Source: Acanthosepion pharaonis (taxonomy: Eukaryota; Mollusca; Cephalopoda; Sepiida; Sepiidae). From it: a stretch of DNA of 64,000 nt. Every line of letters begins with the position of its first letter. Position 1 is the stretch's first letter. Below, in pieces: positions 11,461-23,044 of this stretch. The stretch covers positions 1,509,001 through 1,573,000 of the forward strand of contig CAHIKZ030005641.1 in assembly GCA_903632075.3 (NCBI GenBank). The letters are read 5' to 3'. The notes under the pieces were generated by a model that saw nothing but the letters and a program-made list of their open reading frames with translations, searched no databases and had not been told where the DNA came from. The position numbers and the translations under genes are program-made.

Positions 11461-12689
11461 TATACCAGCATGTTCACGAATAAACACTTTGATACACCCT
11501 TGAGACAATCCTGAACCTAGAATCTGGAATCTTAAAACTAATGTTCTTAATGTCTGCCTATTGCTACTGTTACACTTGCTCACCTTCGCCGCCGCTTCTC
11601 TTTTCTTACCGCCACTTCAATTGCTAAGGTCTTGTTGCGAAGCTTGGTTCTCTTCGCTTTCATTTTCTTTCTTTACTAATGCCACATTCATAATATAAAC
11701 GAAGATTTTAAACTAAATTTTAATCGTTAAAGTTCTACATACTTGAACGATTGGTGTAACTTCCCTTATATCCTTTACTTCTTACATAAAATATTAAATG
11801 AGGAAATCGATTGAAGACCGAATCGACATATATAGAAAAAACCGGACAGATTAAAACGGCTTTGAAAGAATGAAAGAAATTAATAAGTAATATACAGCGA
11901 AGATAAAAGCGACCAAACTGTGGCCACTGATGCAGGCGACAGAGAACGGGCAACACTATGCTGACACCGACTCACAGAAAAGAAAACGATACCAGACAGT
12001 GTAGACATTGACATAAAGAAAGAAATGAATAAGAGAATTTAACACGCAAAAAGTAGGATATATAGTAATTGACCTGAGGGGTAAATATGATAAGTATCGC
12101 GTAGATAAAGAACAATTCGGAATATATACATTTCCTTTCAGGCATCCTTATCTCTCCGTAGACGTTAATAAATTCCTTAATCTGATGCAAGAAACTCTCA
12201 AAGAAATGTTCAATTTATAGAATCATCAGCCATGTAAGCAGAATGTTGAATACCATTGCATTGGTCCCTCTGGCTCGAATCCATCTTGCATTTTGGCATC
12301 AAAATCTTTTTTATCTCGGGTTTCCCAGTTAATAGAGGAGAATTCCTGCTTTCGTCATGGCGTACTTATACCTACAAGTTATTCTGTTACTACTTGTCTC
12401 ATCTTTAAGTGATTTGGGTACTTGGATATCAACATTGAAACATTTTTAGAATACTCTTATCCTCACACATGTATAGCAAAAAATAGGTATCACCAAATAC
12501 CAGTCTAGAGCGCTCCATACCGCACCATTTTTGCATTTACCAATATAAATAGCAAATATATTTAAAGAGAAATAATTTAATGCCAATGAATTTAATTATC
12601 CTCACCTCTTTAAAAGATTCAGTCGTAGAACTCCAAAGTTAATACATTGTTTTTTTTTTCAAGTGACGGAGCTTTAAATATTACTTTGT
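11461..12689. other. No recognisable feature
   Basis: Intergenic sequence in which no domain, RNA or repeat family was recognised. Confidence 0.35.
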
Positions 12690-12900
12690 GCGGATAATTT
12701 AATAATTGCATAATATCTTTTGACGACGATTTAGTTGTCTTTGTTTTAGCGGCCTGACAATCTCTATGGATTATTTAATGTTGAAATCTAAATATTTTAT
12801 GACTTCATCTACAGTTATTTTCTACATCATTTTATACTTTCAGAGCAAACGTATGTTTCTCGATTTAAAGTTTGTAGATGATCTATTGTACGCGTCATAT
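12690..12900 (-). repeat. Dispersed repeat, inverted partner of 18,375-18,560
   Basis: The reverse complement of 12,700-12,895 aligns by eye with 18,375-18,560. It shares AACATACGTTTGC, CTGAAAGTATAAAAT, AATATTTAGATTTCA and AATAATCCATA blocks in the same order. It is an uncharacterised interspersed repeat in opposite orientation 5.6 kb away. Confidence 0.65.
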
Positions 12901-15018
12901 GTATAAATCTATTTCTTTAAGGTAGGACATTTAAGATCGAATTCACTAACTAATAATAAGCGACAGGATTCCCTGGCCACTAATTCCAACCAATCATTCC
13001 CTAAGTTATTGTTAATTTTGTAAGACTTATAACAATTATATGATGCCGACTTAAGATCAAAATCACTGCCTTTCTAAGAACCATTACTCCGTTACAAATT
13101 ACCGCAATTAAAAATATAGCCGACAAGATTATCTTGAATAAAAATGTACTATATAATGTACTAGTATGCAATAAATATGGTATATACTTTGAAAATAAAT
13201 ATGCTATGGGCACATCTCAAAAACCCTAGTTGATAGGACAATTCTGAGTGCACGTTCGGAATCAGCGCACTCAATTTAAACTCCTGCTTTCATTATATTA
13301 GTAGCAATGTTATTAATTGATAATAATAAAAGATAGATAAATTTGGTTATGAGAAATCCTATGAATAAAATGTTCATTGAATTTTCTGGTATATGGACCA
13401 AACTGACACCAGTAGTTCGGCTTAGGTGACTTGCTCAGAACTGCTCTAGATTCAATCAACGTGAATACTATCATTTCCTAATAGATTTTTGTTTTTGTTT
13501 TGTTTTTTGTAAGCTGGCAACAAACGCCTGAACTAATGGTGCTCCCATATTTCACACGTTCATAATGGACTTCATCGTTCATATTCCACCAGACAAAAAG
13601 TTTGATGGAACCAAGGTTTTAATGTAAGCTCGTTTTTTTTTTTTTTTTTTTTTTTTTTGGAGGGGGTGATAACCACTGTCTTTTCGATCTCTATGTACAT
13701 GCAAAATTTATTTATATCATTTTTAACAATTTGATGAGAAAAAAAGGAAAGTTTGGCTTTCTAGGTTAAAAGATTGTGGCAGGTGGCGATAAATTAATTC
13801 AAGTGTAGTTTCCTACTATTCAACCTTTGTCCTGTCTTGGTTAGTTGATTCATAATTCATAACACGATGGAATACGTTATTATTTTCCGAACACCATAAT
13901 ATATCTTTCCCGCCAGTGTCATTATCTGTTTGAACTCAAATAAAACCCTTTCTTGTAAGAGTTGGTAAAACGCAGTTTTCATCTTGGACATTCTTATGCA
14001 TTAGATGCCAAGAAGGCAACTTGGGTTTGGTTCTAAGTTTATTGTAAACTGAATAGTTATACACATTCATGTTTCTGTACTTGTAGGTATACTATTTGTA
14101 TGGACATGCATCTGGCGCAACAAATACAGATGCTAAAAGTTAAATCGGCCAACCATTGTTCAAATTTTCCAAAAAATAATGAAAAATATTTTTTTCCAAA
14201 GACATGAATTCGTCTATTTTACTTCCATCAACAGTTTAACTGAGCTCTATAGCCTAGGGTGGCAACCACGCTAAGATAATAAAACCACTCCACCATCTTT
14301 CCTAATAATGTATAGCAATTTACAGACAATGATAAGGACACTTTTGAAAGCCATGATCGCTTAGTTCGCGTGAGACACGGCATTTAAAAAAAAAACATTT
14401 ATTTATATTCGTGTTACTTTTATTTCTATTCGTCTAAGTTCCTAACCTGCTATATCTAAGTGGAAGAACGAATACAATCCGGGGAATTAATAATTCTTTT
14501 ATGCGAATGAGCGAATTGGCGCAGGGCTATGTGACGATATACTCGAGTTGATTAATCAAAATCTCAAAAGTTTATGGACTATACTTTGACCCTCGGCGAA
14601 TGAGCTGAATTGCAATCATTTTGCTTGAATATAAATGGTGGGGTGTGTTTCGATTTGACACTCCAGGGATGAATGTAAATCACGTCATTTCTTTTGGAGA
14701 GATCATTCCAGTAAAGAACTTCAATAAGTCTGTGAGTGAAATGATTGATTTCGTCCTCTGGTAAAGATCACCAAATATAATGCATTTGATCAGCGCAAGA
14801 ATCCTTGGCGTCCCACGGTAAGAAGAAAATATGCTCGCTTCTGACGCAACAAAATGAATCGAGGTTCATCGCGCAATTTCATTAAATCAAAAGAACAGAA
14901 ATATTGATCGATTTTTATGAGGTTTACATAATTCTACCGAGAACTGGATTAAATTTATCGAGCATTTCATACATCACACACACACATACATACATGCAAC
15001 ATATACACTAAACAACAA
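12901..15018. other. No recognisable gene
   Basis: AT-rich DNA with a poly-T run at about 13,629-13,658. No reading frame with a recognisable domain was found and no RNA gene was seen. Confidence 0.4.
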
Positions 15019-15026
15019 ACACACAT

Positions 15027-15069
<43 letters not shown>
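15019..15069. repeat. (CA)n(TA)n microsatellite
   Basis: A CA run passes directly into about 14 TA units. The minus-strand frame over it (IYIYIYMCVCV) is an artefact. Confidence 0.95.
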
Positions 15070-15071
<2 letters not shown>

Positions 15072-15139
15072 CCGATGGTAAATATAAGTAGGTATACGAG
15101 CGAGCGATTGTATACAAGTACATATAAATACTCTCTTGT

Positions 15140-15400
15140 GTAAGAAAAACAGTGCTCAATGTAAAATAACAGAGCTATTTAATATATATATTAAGAAATA
15201 TACATAATATCTTACATTAATTGCACAAAATATAAAAGAAAAGCCACAATTTTTTTTTTCTTTATAATGCGGATTTTTCTTATTTATTTAATTTTTTAAT
15301 ATATATTATACTTTATTTTTCCATATTTTTTGCTACGCGTGTTTCAGATCCTGTGATCCTCATCAGGCGAATAATGGTTATTTCTACATATTATTTGAAG
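15140..15400 (-). repeat. Dispersed repeat carrying a hammerhead-like motif
   Basis: The edge block AGTGCTCAATGTAAAATAAC plus AGAGCTATT (15,150-15,180) recurs at about 38,161-38,190 as AGTGCTCAATGTAAATTTAC plus AGAGCATTA. A-/T-rich filler follows, then the hammerhead-like motif annotated separately. The 38-kb copy has a similar ATTATTCGCTTGAAGATGAA start but no intact core. Confidence 0.5.
15326..15372 (-). ncRNA. Hammerhead ribozyme-like motif, type I geometry
   Basis: The minus strand reads TTCGC, CTGATGA, GGATC-ACAG-GATCT, GAAA, CACGCGTA, then GCAAA. The invariant CUGAUGA and GAAA boxes are present. Helix II is GGAUC paired with GAUCU (closing G-U, four Watson-Crick pairs, ACAG loop). Helix I is UUCGC with GCAAA (one mismatch). 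Helix III would be a very short palindromic ACGCGU segment followed by the cleavage triplet GUA. Minimal helix III is known in animal hammerheads that act as dimers. Activity is not shown. Confidence 0.55.
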
Positions 15401-15623
15401 GAATTATTTTTTCGTTAAGTTTTCCGATGTTTAACAATTGTCTTTTGTGTGTGGTAGTAATCCAAATTCTTCTTGGATCGACGGGGTAATGTTACTCTTC
15501 TGCTTAAAGGGTAATAAAACAGTTAGGATTGGTCAGAGAAAAATGGAAAGAAGAAGGTCTTTGTTCTTATTTTTTAATAACCTCTGTATCTTTTCAAACC
15601 TATCCCCGTTGTTATCATATACT

Positions 15624-16478
15624 AGCAGGTATACCCGTCGTTGACTGGTTTGGATGAAGCTGCCAGAATTTTAATGTTTTTAAAAGATATTCATTAGAGA
15701 GTATTGAACAAATAATAATAAATAGCTGTTAATATTCATGTAGGTGATGCAGTTATATCCATTCAGGTAACACAATAGAAACGACTGCCAGTTTTCATGT
15801 AGAACAAAGAGGTGCTTCCTCCAGGCCAATGCCATCATGGTTGTATATAACCTTCTAGTCTCTGATCTCTATATTTTGGTCTATAAATGAAGCAATCATC
15901 ATATATATGAATAAATAGAATATTAATGAAAACTCTAACATATGCATATTATAATATTTATCTAAGTATTACAACAAAGATCAATAATAATAATAAAAAA
16001 TATACCATTTTAGTAATCTTTATTTTCAGTTACTCCATTCCGTCGAGTATTCATTCTTCATTATTACTTCTGGAGTTTCAGATTGTCTGGCAGCTGCAGT
16101 CCGCTTAGTATCCATACTACGTCTTATTTCAGTTTCTTCTTCAATTTCAGATTGTCTAGCTTCTGCAGTCCGTTGGGCATTTAATGTTCGCCTTTTGTCA
16201 GCTTCTTCTTGATTTTCAGACTATCTTGCTGCTGCAGCCTGTGGAGTATCGAATGTACGTCTTCTGTCTGCTTCTTCTTGATTTTCAATCCGTTGAGCAT
16301 CTAATCTTCGTTCTTAGATCTGCTTGTTCTTGACTTTGTGACGCTCATGAAGCTGTTTGCCTTTCTCCATATTCTCTCCTTCTCTTTCTTAGCTGATCTT
16401 CAGTTTCTTCTACTCTTTCTCTTTTCCTCCATTGAGATTGCTTAGGTGGTCCAAAACGGAACTTTTGGGGAGACATTG
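15624..16478 (-). mobile_element. Helitron remnant: 5' ORF start and 3' terminus
   Basis: On the minus strand the 3' end at 15,655-15,624 reads AACGACGGGTATACCTGCTA then GT, the GC-rich hairpin plus CTAG/T end typical of Helitrons. Upstream, from an ATG at about 16,478 (MSPQKFRFGPPKQSQWRKRE), a decayed frame has arginine-rich repeats: QEEADRRRTFDTPQAAAR, QEEADKRRTLNAQRTAEARQ, then IRRSMDTKRTAAARQSETPE. Such repeats are known from the N-terminus of Helitron Rep/helicase proteins. The Rep and helicase domains are missing. At least two breaks are seen (near 16,350 and 16,225). Confidence 0.65.
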
Positions 16479-16896
16479 TAGTAAGGGTGTAGCCTAATTA
16501 TTATTTGCAATTGTCAGCTAGCAGACTAAACATGTGAAAGGAATAAAACTGTTTAAAACTGTCATTATAGGTAAAACGACTTTACCAAAAGTTCAAATAA
16601 ATTGTAAAGTTGCATATTGTAGCTATTGTATTGGTTCAAGTGATACATCCTTAGTCAAAAAAAGACAAAATTTATGGAAAAGCTACACTAGGATCTCCAT
16701 TAACTGGATCATTATATAAGATTGAAACAGTAGCTATTGTGTAGATTATAGGAAACTAAATTTTTGGTCTCAATGAAATGTTTAGATGCAAAATGAAAGG
16801 AATGTGAAAAATGGTATGGTTTAAATTCCATTTTAATCCACGGAAACAGTTTTTTGACGCGTAGATTTGTGCACCCTGGAATCTTTTTTTTAAATA

Positions 16897-16900
<4 letters not shown>

Positions 16901-16962
<62 letters not shown>
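16901..16962. repeat. (TA)n microsatellite
   Basis: About 31 perfect TA units. Confidence 0.95.
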
Positions 16963-16966
<4 letters not shown>

Positions 16967-17319
16967 ATGTTATTTTGTGTCAAATTTCAAAAGAATATAT
17001 CCAATGGTTGTGTTGTTTAGAGGGGGCTAAGCACTCCCTCCACCCCTTAGGACTCTATATAATTACTTTGGGAGTTGGCTTCAAAATATATCAAGGTGAC
17101 TAAAACATATAACCCTATGGTAAAAAACCCGTGATAATAGAGATTCAAATACACAAGTTATGAGCTTCCAAAATTTTCAATATGGGGGGTTAGTGCCCAT
17201 TATGTTATCTTGATATTACTGAAATTGGTTGATATTTGGAAAATAGGGATCGTTTCAGGTCATTTACCTAAGTTTTAATTTCATTTAAAACGACGAGAGA
17301 AAAAATTTTAGGTAGGTTT

Positions 17320-17710
17320 TCTGTGTCTATATACTGTCATAGAAAGTGTTCAGAGGATCTCGTCGTTATGATACGTAGACTTTTTGAATTTAAGCACACC
17401 ACTATACTGGCATCGAGATCTCATCGATTTTCAATTGATCTGCCTAGAAGCAACCGTAAATTCTATGCTAACAGTTTCTTTTCTCACACTTCTCACTTGT
17501 GGAAATCCATTCCCGCTCCATGATTTCATAAAGCCAACTTTAACCTGAAAAAATGTAAATGTAATGTCAATCGCTATTTACTGAGCTCCTGAATATTCTT
17601 TCCTCTCCCCACTCACTATTAATGTTTTTGTTCCTAATTCTTCTACACTCTGTAACCCTTTGTGTATTAGTGGGCTTTGCTGCCTTGCATGGGGTGATTT
17701 TAAAAAAAAA
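17320..17710 (+). pseudogene. 3' end of a jockey-like LINE
   Basis: The plus frame contains RSHRFSIDLPRSNRKFYANS, then SHLWKSIPAP, a stop, then a KCKCNVNRYLLSS block and a 3' UTR ending in GCATGGGGTG and an A-run at 17,701-17,709. This matches the C-terminal region of non-LTR retrotransposon ORF2 (RT-associated, SFF.R..HLWN.LP-like) and the fragments at 8.4 and 38.4 kb. It is truncated and interrupted. Confidence 0.7.
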
Positions 17711-17789
17711 TGAAACACGATATCGCCTAGCTGTGTAGACAACGGTTAATAACTAAGGTGATTCTTTAAGTTAGAGAACATCGGCTGTG

Positions 17790-17940
17790 GTTTAACCTGT
17801 AAAGGGATGGGCTCCAATAGGCTTAACTGCGCAATAAATGTTGCGTAGGATTGAATTCCTCTCCGGATTTCAATCTAGATATGTGAAGGGAACTGATCCA
17901 GAGCTCAGCAACCCTACGACCCGGCCATGAGTCTGATGAT
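17790..17940 (-). repeat. Probable SINE fragment
   Basis: On the minus strand ATGGCCGGGTCGTAGGGTTG is followed by a GCTGAGCTCTGGATCAGTTC-like segment and GAGGAATTCAATCCTACGCA. The spacing of an A-box-like and a B-box-like segment suggests a tRNA-derived SINE, but no second copy was found in the window. Confidence 0.3.
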
Positions 17941-18374
17941 GATAGACCTACGAAATGAAAATTGGATTTATTAAATCAAAAGCTTTCATTCACTTTGATC
18001 ATTACATATATACTTACATGTCAAATGTTAAACTCTTATATAGGGCCTTCCTGAGTATGACGATAAACTACATCTGGCAGCAAGGCCTCTGATCAATAGA
18101 TTGGAGGTTTTGAGGAGTGTAGAACCACCTCCTAATTGCTGTTGTTACCAGATTAACCCTAACCCGGAGTAGTAGCAACCGTTAGGGTCATCTATGAACA
18201 AATAGGTAAGCCCTAAACAAAAATCAACATTACATTTTTATAGTAGAATTACCAGCAATACATTTTATAGAAAAACAACACTAAAATGTATAGCAATACA
18301 TTTTTGTAGTGAAATTATCAGCAATATATATTTTTTTAAATTAAAAGCAATAAATTTTTAAATTGCCAACAATA

Positions 18375-18560
18375 CATTTTATCATCTATAAACTATATAT
18401 CTAAACATACGTTTGCGCTGAAAGTATAAAATTATGTACAAAATATCTGTAAACGAAAGCCATAAAATTGCGTACAAAATATTTAGATTTCAGTATTGAA
18501 TAATCCATATAGGTATTGATATGCCACTAAACAAAAACAACTAAACCGAATATTATATTC
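18375..18560 (+). repeat. Dispersed repeat, inverted partner of 12,690-12,900
   Basis: It shares AACATACGTTTGC, CTGAAAGTATAAAAT, AAAATATTTAGATTTCA, AATAATCCATA and AAACAAAAACAACTAAA-like blocks with the reverse complement of 12,690-12,900. Confidence 0.65.
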
Positions 18561-19207
18561 TAGAAAGTGATGAAAATGTCTTTGCACAATCAAGACGAAC
18601 TTCGGAAAAAAATTCTTATGTTTGGTCATTTGGTCAGGTATTTTAGAGGATATCAGGCTGAGAAATTTTCAACACCATCTTGTAAATAAATAAGTAATCG
18701 AGATATCTTTAACTTGGAATGCTACAAATACGTCACATCCACCTTCCGGTTTTAAACCTTTTTCTCGTATGACATTAATGTCTTTCATTCAATAGTTTAT
18801 TATAAAGCTTTCATTCCAAAAACAAATTATATTTTTATAGAATAACATTTCTTGAAATAATGACGACCTATATTCTGAAACTTGCTGTTTATGTAACCCG
18901 TGGTTTATTAAAAAAAATACTTCAAAACTTTAATTCACTATATTTCGACTGTCTACTTCGACAGTGGATACGCCCATTGAGGACGGAAGTTTAAAACGGA
19001 ACACCGCCGACTATCATTGAATGAGTCGATTTCTTTCAGTGACAGGCGTTGCACTTGAAGAGAGGTGGCTGCATCTGAATGTTCGCTGATGCATCTCTTT
19101 CTTTTCTGCCCGACAACAATCGAATTCATTTCTCCACTGCAATGTTAATACATACACTTATGACCTGCAGTCAACATCAGCTATCTACGGTTGTATCTTC
19201 CTAAGTC

Positions 19208-19243
<36 letters not shown>

Positions 19244-19860
19244 ATGATATCAGCAGCCTTCAGGTCATGCTTAAAGATGTCGTTGTGTTGAGGTAGTGGG
19301 TGCCCTCTAGGCTTGGACCCGGCAGAAAGCCCTCTATACTCTGTGAAGCAGTCGTCTAAGCCTGTGCTGTCCTCTCATTGCGAGAAAGTAATATATCCTT
19401 ATTTTTCCCAGGGGTCTAGTTCGTCTTTGATTCCCAGGATACCGTGCAAACATCAACATTGAAGGGTGCATGTATTTTTTTTATCTCCCGCTACCATAGA
19501 ATGTAAGCGCTGCTAACTCTAATTTTGTGTCTGTGGGGAGCTTGTTGTTTACTCACACTCTTGCAAAGAACAGTTTCTTTCATGTCAAGAGACAATCTTT
19601 GCGGTTTCTTGATCGCAGTTAGGTGAATTAATTTATCAAATTCTGGTTCATAATCTGTTTTCTTGCCGCTGGTGATAATAAAATTTTGACATATAGATTA
19701 TATGAATGTTTATGGGTGCACCTCCAAAAAAAGGTAACCAGAGCCCGACAGCTGATCTAATTCTAACAGCTCAAAAGAGTTACTGGTTTTAAACTTTCAA
19801 TACCTCCAAAACCAAGCTAGTAAAGTTTAATCACCACTGAGATGACCCTGAATTTTCATG
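18561..19860. other. Mostly unassigned; (TA)n and a weak LINE fragment
   Basis: It contains (TA)n at 19,211-19,240. On the minus strand 19,390-19,255 reads AGSKPRGHPLPQHNDIFKHD then LKAADI. This resembles the GRP..R..D..K.DLKA..I segment near the C-terminus of LINE ORF2 proteins. No host gene is seen. Confidence 0.35.
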
Positions 19861-20049
19861 TCATATTAAAGGATCGCGCTCTTAATAAGGCTTAGTGTCG
19901 ATTGGGACAGGATTTCATCCCAAATCTCAAATGAAATTAAATAACTCCTAAAGGTTGATAACAACCTGAAACTCCGAACAGATTGGCATGTGGAACTAGA
20001 ACGATCTACCCGCGTGGAATAAACAAAGGGTTCGGTTCGAAATTCCAAA

Positions 20050-21720
20050 GTATAACACCTGAAGAAGGCCGGGACGTACAACGGTCGAAACGTCGTGAAT
20101 ATGACAATAAAGATGAGGACAACAGTCCGAACAATGTAAATAGTATTAATAGTTACAATACCTCATCTCAGAAATATAGACAGAGCCTGAAGAAGGCCGG
20201 GACGTACAACGGTCGAAACGTCGTGAATATGACAATAAAGATGTGGACAACAGTCCGAACAATGTAAATAGTGTTAATAGTTACAATACCTCATCTCAGA
20301 AATATAGACAGAGCCTGAAGAAGGCCGGGACGTACAACGGTCGAAACGTCGTGAATATGACAATAAAGATGAGGACAACAGTCCGAACAATGTGAATAGT
20401 GTTAATAGTTACAATACCTCATCTCAGAAATATAGACAGAGCCTGAAGAAGGCCGGGACGTACAACGGTCGAAACGTCGTGAATATGACAATAAAGATGA
20501 GGACAACAGTCCGCACAATGTGAATAGTGTTAATAGTTACAATACCTCATCTCAGAAATATAGACAGAGCCTGAAGAAGGCCGGGACGTACAACGGTCGA
20601 AACGTCGTGAATATGACAATAAAGATGAGGACAACAGTCCGAACAATGTGAATAGTGTTAATAGTTACAATACCTCATCTCAGAAATATAGACAGAGCCT
20701 GAAGAAGGCCGGGACGTACAACGGTCGAAACGTCGTGAATATGACAATAAAGATGAGGACAACAGTCCGAACAATGTAAATAGTGTTAATAGTTACAATA
20801 CCTCATCTCAGAAATATAGACAGAGCCTGAAGAAGGCCGGGACGTACAACGGTCGAAACGTCGTGAATATGACAATAAAGATGTGGACAACAGTCCGAAC
20901 AATGTGAATAGTGTTAATAGTTACAATACCTCATCTCAGAAATATAGACAGAGCCTGAAGAAGGCCGGGACGTACAACGGTCGAAACGTTGTGAATATGA
21001 CAATAAAGATGAGGACAACAGTCCGAACAATGTAAATAGTGTTAATAGTTACAATACCTCATCTCAGAAATATAGACAGAGCCTGAAGAAGGCCGGGACG
21101 TACAACGGTCGAAACGTCGTGAATATGACAATAAAGATGAGGACAACAGTCCGAACAATGTAAATAGTGTTAATAGTTACAATACCTCATCTCAGAAATA
21201 TAGACAGAGCCTGAAGAAGGCCGGGACGTACAACGGTCGAAACGTCGTGAATATGACAATAAAGATGTGGACAACAGTCCGAACAATGTGAATAGTGTTA
21301 ATACTTACAATACCTCATCTCAGAAATATAGACAGAGCCTGAAGAAGGCCGGGACGTACAACGGTTGAAACGTCGTGAATATGACAATAAAGATGAGGAC
21401 AACAGTCCGAACAATGTAAATAGTGTTAATAGTTACAATACCTCATCTCAGAAATATAGACAGAGCATGAAGAAGGCCGGGACGTACAACGGTCGAAACG
21501 TCGTGAATATGACAATAAAGATGAGGACAACAGTCCGAACAATGTAAATAGTGTTAATAGTTACAATACCTCATCTCAGAAATATAGACAGAGCATGAAG
21601 AAGGCCGGGACGTACAACGGTCGAAACGTCGTGAATATGACAATAAAGATGAGAACAACAGTCTGAACAATGTGAATAGTGTGAGTATTTACAATACCTC
21701 ATCTCAGAAATATACACATA
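20050..21720 (+). repeat. 128-bp satellite array, 13 copies
   Basis: The marker GAAGAAGGCCGG starts at 20,061, 20,189, 20,317, 20,445 and then every 128 bp to 21,597, giving 13 near-identical monomers (the last slightly diverged at its 3' end). Variation is limited to scattered single bases such as GATGAGGAC versus GATGTGGAC. Each unit contains CCTGAAGAAGGCCGGGACGT, then ACAACGGTCGAAACGTCGTG, then ATGACAATAAAGATG. The frames seen across it (RREYDNKDEDNSPN) arise because 128 is not a multiple of 3, so the frame shifts each unit; it is not coding. Confidence 0.97.
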
Positions 21721-21749
21721 TCCTATGTTCTATAATTACAAGAGATAGA

Positions 21750-21990
21750 TCAAATCAAAAATGGATTACCGTTGCCATATCTGGGATGGAGCTACCCAAT
21801 CTTAACTTTCCAGCCTTGACAAGATTAAGAAGCGTTTACGCGACCTTGTGGGTCTGACTTGATTCATTTTGTTTATGTGTATCTGGTGGAAGAGTGCGCT
21901 TTGGATTCGCTATCGGGAGCGCTAAAGTAACAATTCTGGGGAAAAGAAAACTGCCTGATTGGAATATTTAGAAAATGTGGGCGATTCGCA
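21750..21990 (+). pseudogene. LINE RT C-terminal fragment
   Basis: Combining plus frames gives SNQKWITVAISGME, equivalent after one frameshift to IRPKMDY-C-HIWDGA, the post-RT motif of jockey-like elements. A TRLRSVYATLWV / KKRLRDLVG-like helix and a LDLIHFVYVYLVEECAL-type stretch follow. A similar motif (SYIRPKMGYCCHIWTEAS) is at 39,890-39,950. Confidence 0.55.
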
Positions 21991-22377
21991 TCCGTGAACA
22001 TAGTATGGTGAATCCTAGCTGTGAAGGTCTGAGCTGGCGAAACTAAAGAATGGTGTTCATCCTGAACTAGGAAAATAGAGACAGAGTAGCATTAGGCATG
22101 CTACGTTTTGCCTCTACAAAAGAAGCTGCACAGTGAGAAATATGTTGTGAATACATAGCAAACGAGAAGGTTTCAATTCCGTAGACATGTGTCCTTGCTA
22201 TAAAAGTCTGAAATTGTGAAACTAAAGAATGGAGCTAATCATTTGCCATTAAAATAGCAATAGACTTGCAGCGTTGCGTCTGTGAGAAATTGGCTGCAAA
22301 GTGGATGAAGAATCTTGAAGATTTACTCTAAGCATTTTTGTTTCTGCTTACAATTTCCGGCAATCCAATATGTAATA
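21991..22377. other. Unassigned repeat-like stretch
   Basis: Two internally similar segments (around 22,025 and 22,200: CTGTGAAGGTCTGAGCTGGC / AAAGTCTGAAATTGTGAAAC, both followed by TAAAGAATGG) suggest a local duplication. No gene is seen. Confidence 0.35.
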
Positions 22378-22460
22378 CAGTGTAACCCGGATATAAGAGA
22401 GTTGTTGGGACCGGAGAAGAAGTCTCTTATATCCGGGTTTCTCTTATATCCGGGTTTGGT
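22378..22460. mobile_element. Solo terminus of a pogo/Tigger-type DNA transposon
   Basis: CAGTGTAACCCGGATATAAG starts the segment, and CTCTTATATCCGGGTTT recurs twice in the opposite sense at 22,422-22,456. CAGT ends followed by internal, mutually complementary ATCCGGGTT-like subrepeats are characteristic of Tigger/pogo termini. The opposite end was not found nearby. Confidence 0.4.
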
Positions 22461-22628
22461 CTATTTTATATACATTAACACAGGCTCTAATTTGGGACCA
22501 GAGAAAAATATCAGAAATTTATTTATCAATAATAATTCCATAATAATTCATAATCTCTTTCAAACGATTTACAATGCTTCAGAATATTGATTTTGTAATA
22601 TTCTAGTCTGGGAAATGAATATAGAAAA

Positions 22629-23044
22629 CACCGTATATATTCGGGTATAGTGATCATTTTTCGACACAAAAAATAGGAGTTCGCACTCTATACAGGTAAA
22701 TTTTCTAAAGAGGAGTAGATAGGTTCGCCTATCGTCTGCTTCACACACTTTCCCAGTTTTTTGAACTAGAGTTGAGGTTCAGCCCTTCTTCCCTGTTGAG
22801 GATCGGGTTTTCCGGTTCCTTCTAAAATATTTTCATTTTTTTTCACTACCTGTAGCCGCTTGCATCTTAGTAGCCTTATCGCTTTGCTTGGGGTAAATTG
22901 TAAGAACAGCAAATGGTTAACAATCATGCACTTCCGGTAACCGGTTGCACTATACACCGTTATATTTTACTGGGAGTTTTAAAATTTATGCAAAAAAATC
23001 ATAGAACTATACATGAATCGACTAATACACGAGTATATACGGTA
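22629..23044. mobile_element. TIR element (MITE), ~416 bp
   Basis: The left end CACCGTATATATTCGGGTAT and the reverse complement of the right end TACCGTATATACTCGTGTAT form about 20-bp terminal inverted repeats. There is no coding capacity inside, apart from possible host-derived filler. The CCGTATAT-TCG-GTAT ends resemble pogo/Tigger-like MITEs. The target-site duplication is unclear. Confidence 0.6.

Noticed and set aside
19983..20267. 94-residue frame across the satellite start (and the similar 21,365-21,547 frame)
   Set aside because: It follows the 128-bp repeat; the unit length is not divisible by three and stops occur in each frame, so no repeat protein is encoded.
20050..21720. CRISPR array
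   Set aside because: Units are contiguous and near-identical over their whole 128 bp with no unique spacers, and the sequence is from an animal genome.
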